DNA of 9,999 bases from JAAYXU01 sp050942555 (GTDB lineage Bacteria; Bacillota; Clostridia; Christensenellales; UMGS416): assembly GCA_050942555.1 (NCBI GenBank), contig JBMNNN010000065.1, positions 1 through 9,999 on the forward strand, read 5' to 3'. How positions within the stretch are numbered: the first letter of the stretch is position 1; each line of letters opens with the position of its first letter. Shown piece by piece: positions 1 to 5,962 of the stretch. The translations under genes and the position numbers were made by a program. Below the pieces are notes generated by a model. That model ran no database searches. It was not told the DNA's origin and saw nothing but the letters and a program-made list of their open reading frames with translations.

Positions 1-68
1 AATTCAATTTTACTATTATCAATCTCCTCTTTGGTGAGATTCAAAACACTATTCAATAACAACTCCAC
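1..68 (-). CDS. N-terminus of a GIY-YIG-nuclease-like protein, cut by the window edge
   Basis: Only the first 22 codons are visible; the gene runs off the left edge. It starts at GTG (68-66), preceded by GAGGTG at 79-74 with a 5-nt gap, a good Shine-Dalgarno site. The peptide opens VELLLNSVLNLTKEEIDNSK and goes on IE. This resembles, from memory, the opening of a GIY-YIG family nuclease group found in clostridial genomes and mobile elements; the catalytic GIY and YIG motifs would lie outside the window, so the family call is tentative. It begins 12 nt after the stop of the 53-codon gene and is probably co-transcribed with it. Codon use is AT-rich, unlike the genes from position 557 on. Confidence 0.5.
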   Translation of the reverse strand, partial: MELLLNSVLNLTKEEIDNSKIE

Positions 69-80
69 AGGCACACCTCA

Positions 81-242
81 CTATTGTTTTTTACGGCTTT
101 CAATCCACTTCAAAAGATACGGTCTATCATTATTGGCACCCTTTTTCTCAAACCACTCGCAGCACATTCGATAGCGAGTGCCATTGATTTCTATCGGCTT
201 AGCATAATAATGAAGTGGTGTTTCTGCCTGGACCTTTCTCAT
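81..242 (-). CDS. Small 53-aa protein of unknown function
   Basis: ATG at 242-240, stop TAG at 83-81. An in-frame TAA lies three codons upstream of the ATG, which fixes the start, and AAAAGG (257-252) sits 9 nt before it as a ribosome site. The product is hydrophilic and basic, starts MRKVQAETPLHYYAKPIEIN, and has a central CCEWFEKKG segment followed by a PYLLKW stretch near the end. The paired cysteines (residues 27-28) could bind metal but there is no second pair. I do not recognise the family. It has a promoter upstream (276-304) and is followed after 12 nt by the GIY-YIG-like gene, so the two look like a small operon in the AT-rich left region. A plus-strand open frame over 84-338 is its shadow. 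It could also be the relic of a longer protein, though the start and ribosome site argue for a real small gene. Confidence 0.6.
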   Translation of the reverse strand: MRKVQAETPLHYYAKPIEINGTRYRMCCEWFEKKGANNDRPYLLKWIESRKKQ

Positions 243-275
243 CCGACCTTACCTTTTAGGTGCTACACTTTTTCA

Positions 276-304
276 TTTATATTTGCTACATTCTTATTTT
301 ACAA
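276..304 (-). promoter_or_regulatory. Sigma-A-type promoter for the small AT-rich operon
   Basis: On the minus strand TTGTAA (304-299) and TATAAA (281-276) are separated by exactly 17 nt. The predicted transcript would begin near 269, giving a leader of about 27 nt before the ATG at 242. The AT-rich background makes chance matches easier, so this is moderate support. Confidence 0.45.
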
Positions 305-484
305 AAAACACCCCGTACCCATGCCGGCACACCCCTGAGTAAACAAAGTCCTGCGTAGCCGCCGGTCAGCGCGATACCCATAATCCTGTATTTGAAACAG
401 CCACAAATAGACTCCTATAACATATTAGTACATATTCTACCATTCACATCGCAATATTGCAAGAAGCGCGGGCTCCCGCGCGTA
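305..484. other. Gene-free junction between AT-rich and GC-rich DNA
   Basis: No convincing gene lies between the two promoters at 276-304 and 485-511. The stretch marks the change from AT-rich DNA on the left to GC-rich DNA on the right. On the minus strand it contains a GTGTGCC...GCATGGGTAC block (332-315) that resembles the 5' end of some bacterial group II introns. A short minus-strand open frame (about 32 codons, ATG near 385) and the upstream extension of the amidase frame (392-556) lack ribosome sites and are not called. Confidence 0.4.
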
Positions 485-511
485 TTGCGCCGCGCGTCCG
501 AATGGTATACT
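485..511 (+). promoter_or_regulatory. Extended -10 promoter of the amidase gene
   Basis: TATACT at 506-511 is preceded by TGG (503-505), giving a TGn extended -10 element. A weak -35 match, TTGCGC (485-490), lies 15 nt upstream, short of the ideal spacing, as is often tolerated with an extended -10. Transcription would start near 518, about 40 nt before the ATG at 557. Confidence 0.5.
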
Positions 512-556
512 ATTAAAACTACACCGGCCCGTCCGGTTCCACCGAAAGGAAGCGCC

Positions 557-1657
557 ATGCCACCGAAACGGTTTCCCCGCAATCCGGTAACCCTGCTCGC
601 CGTGACCGCGCTGCTGATCGCGCTGTGCGGCTGCACATTTATGCTGCCGCCTCCAGCCGACGCCGACCCGACCGCCGTGCCGACTCCCGTCCCCACGCCC
701 GTCCCTACGCCGTCGCCCACGCCCGTACCCACGCCGACGCCCGTGCCCTATCCCGCGCGGAGCGTGACGGGCCCGCTCGAGCCGGGCATGCAGGACGGCG
801 AGGTGATAGTTGCCCAGGATATGCTGCGCGCGCTGGGGTTTGCCGCGCCGCTTACCGGAGAGTACGACTGCCGGACGAGGAACGCGGTGCGCGCGTTCCA
901 GCGCTACGCGGGACTTGCGCCCGACGGCCTGCTGTCCGCAGACTGCTGCGCGGAGCTGACCCGGAGCTACGACGCAGCCCGCGGCATGGCCGTGCAGCGG
1001 GAACCTCTCCCGCTGGAGGGGTATGTCGTGTGTCTGGACGCAGGCCACCAGCGCCGCGCTGACAGCGCTCCGGAACCGGTCTCGCCCGGCTCCTCTACGA
1101 TGAAAAAAAAGGTATCGGGCGGCGCGCGGGGCGTCGTAACGAAACTCTATGAATATGAGCTGAACCTCATCGTAGCCCTGAAGGTGCGGGATCTGCTGGC
1201 GGACGCCGGGGCCGAGGTGGTCATGGTGCGGGAGACGCACGACGTACACATCAGCAACGCCGAGCGCGCACAGCTCGCCAACGATGTGCGGGCCCACATC
1301 GCGCTGCGCATCCACGCCAACGGATCGAAAGACCCGGGCAAAAGCGGCATGTACATGCTGGTACCGGCGGTGCGCGGGCACATGACCGAGGAGCTGGCAG
1401 CCGCGTCGCGGGAAGCGGCGGAATATGTGCTGGAAGCTACGCTGGAAGCGACCGGCGCGAAGGGCCGGGGGTATGCGGTGCGCGGCGACCTGACCGGGTT
1501 CAACTGGTCGAAGGTGCCCGTGTGCCTCATAGAAATGGGATATATGACCAACGCGGAGGAAGACCGCCTGATGGCGACCGGGGAATACCAGGATAAGCTG
1601 GCGCAGGGAATCGCGCGGGGGATCGCCGATTATTTGATGTCGTGCCCCGGAAGCTGA
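557..1657 (+). CDS. Lipoprotein N-acetylmuramoyl-L-alanine amidase (Amidase_3) with peptidoglycan-binding domain
   Basis: A 366-aa peptidoglycan hydrolase that should cut the bond between N-acetylmuramic acid and the L-alanine of the stem peptide, outside the membrane. Seen in order: basic N-terminus and hydrophobic segment (residues 11-23) ending in lipobox LCGC, with Cys26 as the likely lipidated residue; a Pro/Thr linker (38-66); a PG_binding_1-type domain (about 72-136); and an Amidase_3 domain (about 156-362). Expected zinc ligands are present: His164 in DAGH, Glu199 before ELN and His253 in RIHAN, plus catalytic Glu326 in LIEMGYMTN. The start is set at 557 because AAGGA (546-550) is 6 nt upstream and the signal sequence begins there; the frame stays open back to 392, but that part lacks a ribosome site and overlaps the promoter. 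It converges with the GNAT gene. Role in growth, separation or spore processes cannot be told from the sequence. Confidence 0.93.
   Translation: MPPKRFPRNPVTLLAVTALLIALCGCTFMLPPPADADPTAVPTPVPTPVPTPSPTPVPTPTPVPYPARSVTGPLEPGMQDGEVIVAQDMLRALGFAAPLTGEYDCRTRNAVRAFQRYAGLAPDGLLSADCCAELTRSYDAARGMAVQREPLPLEGYVVCLDAGHQRRADSAPEPVSPGSSTMKKKVSGGARGVVTKLYEYELNLIVALKVRDLLADAGAEVVMVRETHDVHISNAERAQLANDVRAHIALRIHANGSKDPGKSGMYMLVPAVRGHMTEELAAASREAAEYVLEATLEATGAKGRGYAVRGDLTGFNWSKVPVCLIEMGYMTNAEEDRLMATGEYQDKLAQGIARGIADYLMSCPGS
668..754 (+). repeat. Pro-Thr-Pro-Val repeat coding for a flexible linker
   Basis: Imperfect 6-nt units of the CCSACG type encode a run of P-T-P-V, with occasional S, covering residues 38-66 of the amidase. 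Such stalks normally span the cell wall between a lipid anchor and a catalytic domain. The repeat is a likely site of length variation between strains. Confidence 0.8.
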
Positions 1658-1676
1658 CGCGTCCGGACGGCGCAGC
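1653..1676. terminator. Hairpin between convergent genes, possible weak bidirectional terminator
   Basis: A GC-rich imperfect stem (GCTG-CGC-GTCC pairing with GGAC-GCG-CAGC, one bulge each side) overlaps the amidase stop and contains the perfect palindrome CGTCCGGACG at 1660-1669. It lies in the 24-nt gap between the convergent amidase and GNAT genes. No T-run follows on either strand, so it does not meet the usual intrinsic terminator pattern. It may only pause or protect transcripts. Confidence 0.3.
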
Positions 1677-1681
1677 AGCAA

Positions 1682-2239
1682 TTATGTGCCTGCTTGATGC
1701 CTTTGCCTCCACTCGGAATCCAGCATACCGTACAGCAGCAGGTCGTACCTTTTCCCGTCCCTCGCGATGAGCTCACGGCAGACGCCCTCCCGGACGAAGC
1801 CCAGCCCCTCGTAGAGACGGATCGCGATATCGTTATAGGAGATCACGTTGAGCTGGATGCGGTGGAAATTGAGCTCGTTGAACCCGAAGTCCAGCAGAAG
1901 GCGCATTGCCTCCCTGCCAAGACCCTTCCCTGCGTACTCCGGCTCGCCGATGCCGATAAAGACGGTCGCCACCCGGTTGCTCCACAGTATTTCATCGAAA
2001 CCGGCGATCCCGATGGCTTTCCCGTCGTCGTTCGTCCGGATCGCGAACGCGTACTGATCCTCGGACTTCTCATAGTTCATAAGCAGCGTCTCCAGCTGCC
2101 TTCCCGACCAGGGCGCGGCCGGTATCATATCGTAGTGCCGCAGAAATCCGGAATCGCCAAACCATCGCTCGACTGCGGGCATATCCTCGGCCCGGAATGC
2201 CGTCAGCCGGATCGCATCGCCGGTAAGCAAACGCCTCAT
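1682..2239 (-). CDS. GNAT family N-acetyltransferase, RimJ/RimL type
   Basis: A 185-aa acetyltransferase that would transfer acetyl from acetyl-CoA to an amine, either a protein N-terminus or a small molecule. Motif A runs about residues 95-120, with the acetyl-CoA loop AGKGLG at 103-108; motif B is the YNDIAIRLYEGLGFVREG stretch at 135-152, typical of the RimJ/RimL branch. Length is normal for the family. The ATG at 2239 has GGAGGG (2249-2244) 4 nt upstream, within the 12-nt gap after the DUF2156 gene, so the two are translated from the same message. It is the last gene of the four-gene minus-strand operon and converges with the amidase. The substrate cannot be read from sequence; antibiotic or ribosomal-protein acetylation are both known in this family. 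Confidence 0.88.
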   Translation of the reverse strand: MRRLLTGDAIRLTAFRAEDMPAVERWFGDSGFLRHYDMIPAAPWSGRQLETLLMNYEKSEDQYAFAIRTNDDGKAIGIAGFDEILWSNRVATVFIGIGEPEYAGKGLGREAMRLLLDFGFNELNFHRIQLNVISYNDIAIRLYEGLGFVREGVCRELIARDGKRYDLLLYGMLDSEWRQRHQAGT

Positions 2240-2251
2240 CGAACCCTCCCC

Positions 2252-3148
2252 CTACACAATGTCGATGATATATTTCCTCTCAAACCGTACCGGATTGTAG
2301 TCCATCTTCGCCTTTCTGAGCCCCTGTATGCCCAGGTCCTCCTGCCGGTTAATATACCGGACGCCCGAGAAATACCGCTCGGCCATCGTTCTGTTGAGAA
2401 ACGCGTAGATGCCGTCGTATGCCAGATCGCCTTTCTCGACATGCACGATGGCCATTCTGCTGCCCACCGTCTCCCCGAACGTGAACCCGGCCATCCTTTG
2501 TCCCACATATACCGCGAAACCTACTATGGGCAGCGCGTCGATATGGGTTAACACGTCCTTTATGCCTTTGAGCTCAAGGGCGAGCGACGCGTCCCCCTCC
2601 CCGCGGGTTTCGTACCATTCCCCCGCGAAGCGAATCGCGTCGGCGCACACCCCGGGCTCCCGCAGCTCCCGGACCTCGTAACCGTACCCGCCCGTGAACC
2701 GGTTGTACTGGTTCCTCTTCCCGTGGTACTTGCGCCCCCTGAGCGTGATCAGCTGCTGGGCGTCGTATATGTAGTCAAAATTATCGGGATCCTCGCGGTA
2801 TACGACCCTGTCGCCGAAAACCGCCTGAAGCTCCCGGAGGAATGGGGCCTCTATGTCCCCGAACAGGCTGCCAAAACCGATCTGGCTCTCCTTATACTCT
2901 TTGAGCCTGCGCACGATGTCGCGCAGGTCCTCGGGCGCATACCCCAGGGGCTGCATAAAATAAAGCCGCCCGCGCGGATCCGACTTGCGTACGATGATCG
3001 CCCCGTCCAGAGCCGACAGCTCGACCCTGCACATCTCCCTCCAGAGATACAGCGTCAGAAATGTATACTCATAGGTGTTGAATTCGTGATGTACGATCCT
3101 GCTTTCATATTTGTCCCGGTCCGCGAGCTCCAGCTTCCGAAAATGCAT
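2252..3148 (-). CDS. DUF2156 protein, phosphatidylglycerol lysyltransferase C-terminal-like
   Basis: A 298-aa protein of the DUF2156 / LPG_synthase_C group, a GNAT-related fold best known as the soluble catalytic domain of MprF, which transfers an aminoacyl group from tRNA to phosphatidylglycerol. The recognisable blocks are LRGRKYHGKRNQYNRF (136-151), the region around VEKGD (237-241), and NRQEDLGIQGLRKAKMDYNP (267-286). There is no membrane segment, so it is a stand-alone cytoplasmic form; many such proteins are uncharacterised and lipid aminoacylation is not shown. ATG at 3148 with AGGAG (3164-3160) 11 nt upstream. It follows the MBL gene by 41 nt and precedes the GNAT gene by 12 nt. The pairing of two acyltransferase-fold proteins suggests modification of a shared target, but that is inference. 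Confidence 0.85.
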   Translation of the reverse strand: MHFRKLELADRDKYESRIVHHEFNTYEYTFLTLYLWREMCRVELSALDGAIIVRKSDPRGRLYFMQPLGYAPEDLRDIVRRLKEYKESQIGFGSLFGDIEAPFLRELQAVFGDRVVYREDPDNFDYIYDAQQLITLRGRKYHGKRNQYNRFTGGYGYEVRELREPGVCADAIRFAGEWYETRGEGDASLALELKGIKDVLTHIDALPIVGFAVYVGQRMAGFTFGETVGSRMAIVHVEKGDLAYDGIYAFLNRTMAERYFSGVRYINRQEDLGIQGLRKAKMDYNPVRFERKYIIDIV

Positions 3149-3189
3149 CTCCAGTAATTCTCCTCATCAAAGTCTATTCTCTTTGCCCG

Positions 3190-3960
3190 CTACTGGCCCT
3201 GCTCCTCGGCCAGACGATAGGTAAACGCGCGCCGGGAAGGGCCGATCTGCGCGACCGCGCCCAAGTAGTCCCGTGCGCGGCGGTCACTCCGCATGCGCGC
3301 GATTACCGAATAATCGCTGCCGAAGTGCATCGGGAAAACCATCCGCGCACCGGCCGCGCGCATGAAGTAATCAAACCCCAGCAGGTACGCTTCCTCCAGC
3401 CGCGGATCCACCGGTATAAACGCCAGATCGATTTTCTCCCCTGCCAGCCTGTCGATCTGCCGCCTGTAGCGCGCGCCCATCTCGCGGTTTTCATCGTCGG
3501 GCTCGCCCTCCCAGTGCCACCAATTGAGGTCGCCCGCATGAAAGAGCGTGATTCCGTCGCACCGCACGAGGAACGCGACGCCCACGTCGGTCGACTCGAG
3601 GGTTTCGACGGTCATTCCATGAAATGCGTACCGGCAGTCGGGACGCACCATCAGCACGTCGCTTCTTTCCTTCCACCCGACGATGTCGTGCGAAAGGACA
3701 TACCGGATATTCCCGCAGCGTTTTTGCCAGTCGAATATCACAGGGCTGAAGTGATCGGAATGCCCGTGGGACGCGAACACGGCGATAGCCCGCGCCGGCT
3801 CTGAAAGAATCAAAGACTCCGCGTCGAGCGCCGCGCCCGAACCATCCGGGCAGTAATCAAAGAGGAGCATATGCTCTCTGGTTCTCACGGCAAAGCCGCT
3901 ATGGAAGAGATGCCATATGCGAACCGTGTCTCTCACGGTCGGCGCGACCGCACTGCTCAT
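3190..3960 (-). CDS. MBL-fold metal-dependent hydrolase
   Basis: A 256-aa metallo-beta-lactamase-fold protein. The metal site is intact: HGHSDH at 65-70 (His65, His67, Asp69, His70), HAGD at 141-144 with Asp144 as a probable bridging ligand, and His212 in PMHFG. The opening HSGFAVRT strand and compact size resemble the UlaG-like / small metal-dependent hydrolase branch rather than true beta-lactamases, lactonases or RNA-processing members. No signal peptide, so it acts in the cytoplasm. The start ATG at 3960 has only a weak site (CGGAAAAC just upstream), which suggests coupling to the VOC gene ending 41 nt earlier. Being in an operon with a glyoxalase-like protein is reminiscent of GloA plus GloB in methylglyoxal removal, but this protein lacks the clear GloB family look and no thiol pathway is visible, so the substrate stays open. 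Confidence 0.88.
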   Translation of the reverse strand: MSSAVAPTVRDTVRIWHLFHSGFAVRTREHMLLFDYCPDGSGAALDAESLILSEPARAIAVFASHGHSDHFSPVIFDWQKRCGNIRYVLSHDIVGWKERSDVLMVRPDCRYAFHGMTVETLESTDVGVAFLVRCDGITLFHAGDLNWWHWEGEPDDENREMGARYRRQIDRLAGEKIDLAFIPVDPRLEEAYLLGFDYFMRAAGARMVFPMHFGSDYSVIARMRSDRRARDYLGAVAQIGPSRRAFTYRLAEEQGQ

Positions 3961-4001
3961 GTTTTCCGGGCAGCCGCGTGAAGCGGCCGCTCCGCTTCCC
4001 C

Positions 4002-4373
4002 CTATCTGTGGGCCGGTATGATCTCGATCCAGTATCCGTCGGGGTCCTCGATGAAGTAAATGCCCATCGCCGGGTTCTCATAGCATATGCAGTCCATCTT
4101 CTGGTGCAGCGCATGGGCCGCGTCGTAATCGTCCACCGCAAACGCGATATGCGATTCGTTGTCCCCGAGATCATAGGGCTCCTTCCTGTCCCGCAGCCAG
4201 GTAAGCTCCAGCCGGAACGGCGTGGCCCCGTCGCCCAGAAACGCCAGGACAAAGCTTCCGTCTCCGGCTTCCTTCCTCCTCGTTTCGACAAGTCCCAGCG
4301 CTTCCCTGTAAAAAGCGACGCTCCGGTCGATGTCCAGCACGTTGATGTTGCAGTGGTTGAATGAAAACCGCAT
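4002..4373 (-). CDS. VOC family protein, glyoxalase I (lactoylglutathione lyase)-like
   Basis: A 123-aa vicinal-oxygen-chelate protein with two beta-alpha-beta-beta-beta halves. All four metal ligand positions of bacterial glyoxalase I are kept: His7, Glu56 in RLELTW, His75 in SHIAFAV and Glu117 in WIEIIP, and the EDPDGY(W)IE ending matches that family closely. Glyoxalase I isomerises the hemithioacetal of methylglyoxal and a thiol. Since Firmicutes often lack glutathione, another thiol or a different VOC reaction is possible. The start is placed at ATG 4373 because GGAGGG (4386-4381) sits 7 nt upstream; the frame stays open back to 4418 without such a site and would add 15 poorly coding residues overlapping the -10 region. 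It is the first gene of the VOC-MBL-DUF2156-GNAT operon, with two promoters upstream. Confidence 0.9.
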   Translation of the reverse strand: MRFSFNHCNINVLDIDRSVAFYREALGLVETRRKEAGDGSFVLAFLGDGATPFRLELTWLRDRKEPYDLGDNESHIAFAVDDYDAAHALHQKMDCICYENPAMGIYFIEDPDGYWIEIIPAHR

Positions 4374-4380
4374 GGCCGAT

Positions 4381-4386
4381 CCCTCC
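4381..4386 (-). promoter_or_regulatory. Ribosome binding site that decides the VOC start
   Basis: GGAGGG on the minus strand, 7 nt before ATG 4373. It lies inside the longer open frame starting at 4418 and argues for the shorter 123-aa product. Confidence 0.75.
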
Positions 4387-4419
4387 GTCCGGAATTGCGC
4401 CCGTGGGCACCCTGCCATG

Positions 4420-4448
4420 ATGATACCATATCCGCGAAGCCTTTTAAA
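4420..4448 (-). promoter_or_regulatory. Proximal promoter of the VOC-MBL-DUF2156-GNAT operon
   Basis: On the minus strand TTTAAA (4448-4443) and TATCAT (4425-4420) are 17 nt apart, and TGG (4428-4426) supplies an extended -10. Transcription would start near 4413, leaving a leader of about 40 nt to the VOC start codon. Confidence 0.5.
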
Positions 4449-4504
4449 GCCCGTAACAGCAGCGAAACCGCTATATGGCTAAATAAATCATAATAAAGGG
4501 AGGA

Positions 4505-4520
4505 CGTGAGCACGCCCACG
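4505..4520. promoter_or_regulatory. 16-bp imperfect palindrome, possible operator
   Basis: The sequence CGTGAGCACGCCCACG is a near-palindrome in which CGTG.GC..GC.CACG is symmetric. It lies directly downstream of the distal -10 element, about +1 to +16 of that transcript, a typical place for a repressor site. No second copy was noticed elsewhere in the window. The regulator is unknown. Confidence 0.3.
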
Positions 4521-4527
4521 CGCTGTA

Positions 4528-4557
4528 ATTATAGCAGGGACATGCTCCTGCCGTCCA
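4528..4557 (-). promoter_or_regulatory. Distal promoter of the VOC operon
   Basis: A consensus TATAAT (4533-4528) with TGC in front (4536-4534) forms a full extended -10 on the minus strand. The best -35 match is TGGACG (4557-4552) at 18 nt, four of six bases. Transcription would begin near 4521, about 150 nt before the VOC gene, so a sizeable untranslated leader would result. It sits after the terminator of the upstream operon. Confidence 0.5.
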
Positions 4558-4580
4558 TCTACTACATGCGATGTTTCCGA

Positions 4581-4618
4581 ACAAAAAGGAAGCGGCGGGA
4601 GCAATCCCCCGCCGCTTC
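4581..4618 (-). terminator. Intrinsic terminator of the AraC-hydrolase-Gfo operon
   Basis: A perfect 11-bp GC-rich stem (GAAGCGGCGGG at 4618-4608 pairing with CCCGCCGCTTC at 4599-4589, minus-strand reading) with an 8-nt loop is followed by C and five T residues (4587-4583). It starts 6 nt after the stop codon of the Gfo/Idh/MocA gene, the expected position. Confidence 0.88.
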
Positions 4619-4623
4619 ACCGG

Positions 4624-5877
4624 TCACAAATACTCTGGCGAATAATCGACCAAATCGAGCCACTCCCAGTTCGCCGGAGGCTCTCCGCAGTCGGGCACCT
4701 CCAGCGGCTCTCCGTCGCGCAGCGCCGACTGGTAGGCGACAAGGCCGGGCAGATTGTACCGGGCCGCCACCCATGCGTTCGTGGGGGACAGCTTGCCAGT
4801 ATAGGCCGCTTTGCAGAAATCGTCGACCATGAACTTATGGGTGCCGCCATGGCCGTCGTGCTGGTCGATGAACTCCGCGGGAAGCCTTCCCGCGTTCTGC
4901 ACGGGCGCCATCGTATTGCACCACTTGTTGTTCGCGACGCCGTTGAGGAATCCTTCTTCGCCGCGGTTCGCTTCCATCTCGGGGGGATTGAGGAGCTTTG
5001 ACACGTTCTCGTGCACGGCGTCCATGCCCTCCAGCCGCACATAGTGGTGCTCTGTGAGCGAGAATTCATACGACGCCTTTGTGCCGTATATCGACGTGAT
5101 ATAGGACATGGGTCCGTACCAGGAGATGCGGCGGAATTCGTTGGCCCGGGCCGTGCCGCCGTTTTTGAGGCGCATGATCATTGTTGTGTTGGAAAAGGGG
5201 TTATCCCACAGATTTTTCCCTTTGCCAAATATGTCGTCCTCGTGGTGGTCGTCGAATCCGAACCCCGATACCTTCACGGCGTAGGAGCCGATCGACGAGA
5301 GCAGCATGCCCGTCGAATGGGTCGGGTACAGCGTGGGCGGGATACCGGCCACCTTCTTCCAGTCGGCTCCGCCGGAGCGCATGTAGCTTTTGTAGAAATG
5401 GCGCATGTCGTGATGGTACTGGGCCGCTCCGTACACGAAATCTCCCATTTCCCCGCTGCTCATTTTCTGCCTGCAGAACACGCTGCACGGCCGGTAGTGT
5501 CCGGTCTCCCCCATCGAGAACGTGAGTCCCGTTTCCCGGACGAGATCAACGATCTGGTGGATTTCCTCGATCGATGTGGCCATGGGTACGGCGCTGTATA
5601 CGTTCTTTCCGGCCTTCAGCGCGGCGATCGTCAGCGGCCCGTGGAGATGACGCTGTGTAAATATTGCTACCGCGTTAATCTCCTTATCCTTGAGCATGTC
5701 CTCAAAGCTGTCATACACCTGGGTGAGGCCGTGTTTCTTCGCGGTCTCATCACGCCGTTCGCGGATAAGATCAGTGACAGCCACCCACTCCACGTACGGA
5801 TGCGCCTGGAAGAGCGGTATAAAGTTCTGCACGAACGCACCGCACCCCACGAAGCCCAAACGAATTTTGCCTGTCAT
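4624..5877 (-). CDS. Gfo/Idh/MocA family oxidoreductase-like protein
   Basis: A 417-aa NAD(P)-binding protein of the sugar-oxidoreductase superfamily. The Rossmann dinucleotide motif is at residues 8-14 (GFVGCGA) and the C-terminal beta-sheet domain begins near 125. The usual EKP motif, whose lysine takes part in catalysis in classic dehydrogenases, reads SAVP here (95-98), like the branch that has EVP, which includes GH109 glycosidases. Other landmarks are GHYRP (126-130) and PTHSTG (185-190). Start: two ATGs are six bases apart; GGAGG (5889-5885) is 7 nt from the second (5877) but only 1 nt from the first (5883), so the second is preferred. Likely acts on a sugar released or de-esterified by the upstream hydrolase; oxidation, isomerisation or NAD-dependent glycoside cleavage are all possible. 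Last gene of its operon, ending at the terminator 4581-4618. Confidence 0.88.
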   Translation of the reverse strand: MTGKIRLGFVGCGAFVQNFIPLFQAHPYVEWVAVTDLIRERRDETAKKHGLTQVYDSFEDMLKDKEINAVAIFTQRHLHGPLTIAALKAGKNVYSAVPMATSIEEIHQIVDLVRETGLTFSMGETGHYRPCSVFCRQKMSSGEMGDFVYGAAQYHHDMRHFYKSYMRSGGADWKKVAGIPPTLYPTHSTGMLLSSIGSYAVKVSGFGFDDHHEDDIFGKGKNLWDNPFSNTTMIMRLKNGGTARANEFRRISWYGPMSYITSIYGTKASYEFSLTEHHYVRLEGMDAVHENVSKLLNPPEMEANRGEEGFLNGVANNKWCNTMAPVQNAGRLPAEFIDQHDGHGGTHKFMVDDFCKAAYTGKLSPTNAWVAARYNLPGLVAYQSALRDGEPLEVPDCGEPPANWEWLDLVDYSPEYL

Positions 5878-5884
5878 AGTCATA

Positions 5885-5889
5885 CCTCC
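5885..5889 (-). promoter_or_regulatory. Ribosome binding site that selects the second ATG of the Gfo gene
   Basis: GGAGG on the minus strand. The spacing of 7 nt favours ATG 5877 over ATG 5883, which is only 1 nt away. Confidence 0.7.
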
Positions 5890-5962
5890 ATATTATTACT
5901 AATAGTGTCGGTTAATCTGGAAACCTTTGCTTCACGTCTCTGTGCCCGCGGCCATAACGCAT

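Noticed and set aside
84..338. 84-codon plus-strand frame in the AT-rich left segment
   Set aside because: The minus strand carries a gene with promoter and ribosome site here, and the plus-strand product looks like translated noise.
289..385. Short minus-strand frame reading MGIALTGGYAGLCLLRGVPA
   Set aside because: It has a stop shortly upstream, no ribosome site, no known family, and overlaps the promoter and composition step; more likely intergenic or a relic.
437..1681. 414-codon open frame on the minus strand across the amidase gene
   Set aside because: The product is Arg/His/Gly-rich without recognisable domains, and the opposite strand encodes a complete amidase with all catalytic residues. 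GC-rich genes often leave such antisense frames.
1694..2551. 285-codon plus-strand frame over the GNAT and DUF2156 genes
   Set aside because: It spans the boundary of two real minus-strand genes, has no ribosome site and shows no domain.
4506..4832. 108-codon plus-strand frame starting GTG at 4506 with AAAGGGAGG just upstream
   Set aside because: The purine run is only 2 nt from the GTG, too near for efficient initiation, and the frame crosses the terminator stem and runs antisense into the Gfo gene with a low-complexity Arg/Pro-rich product.
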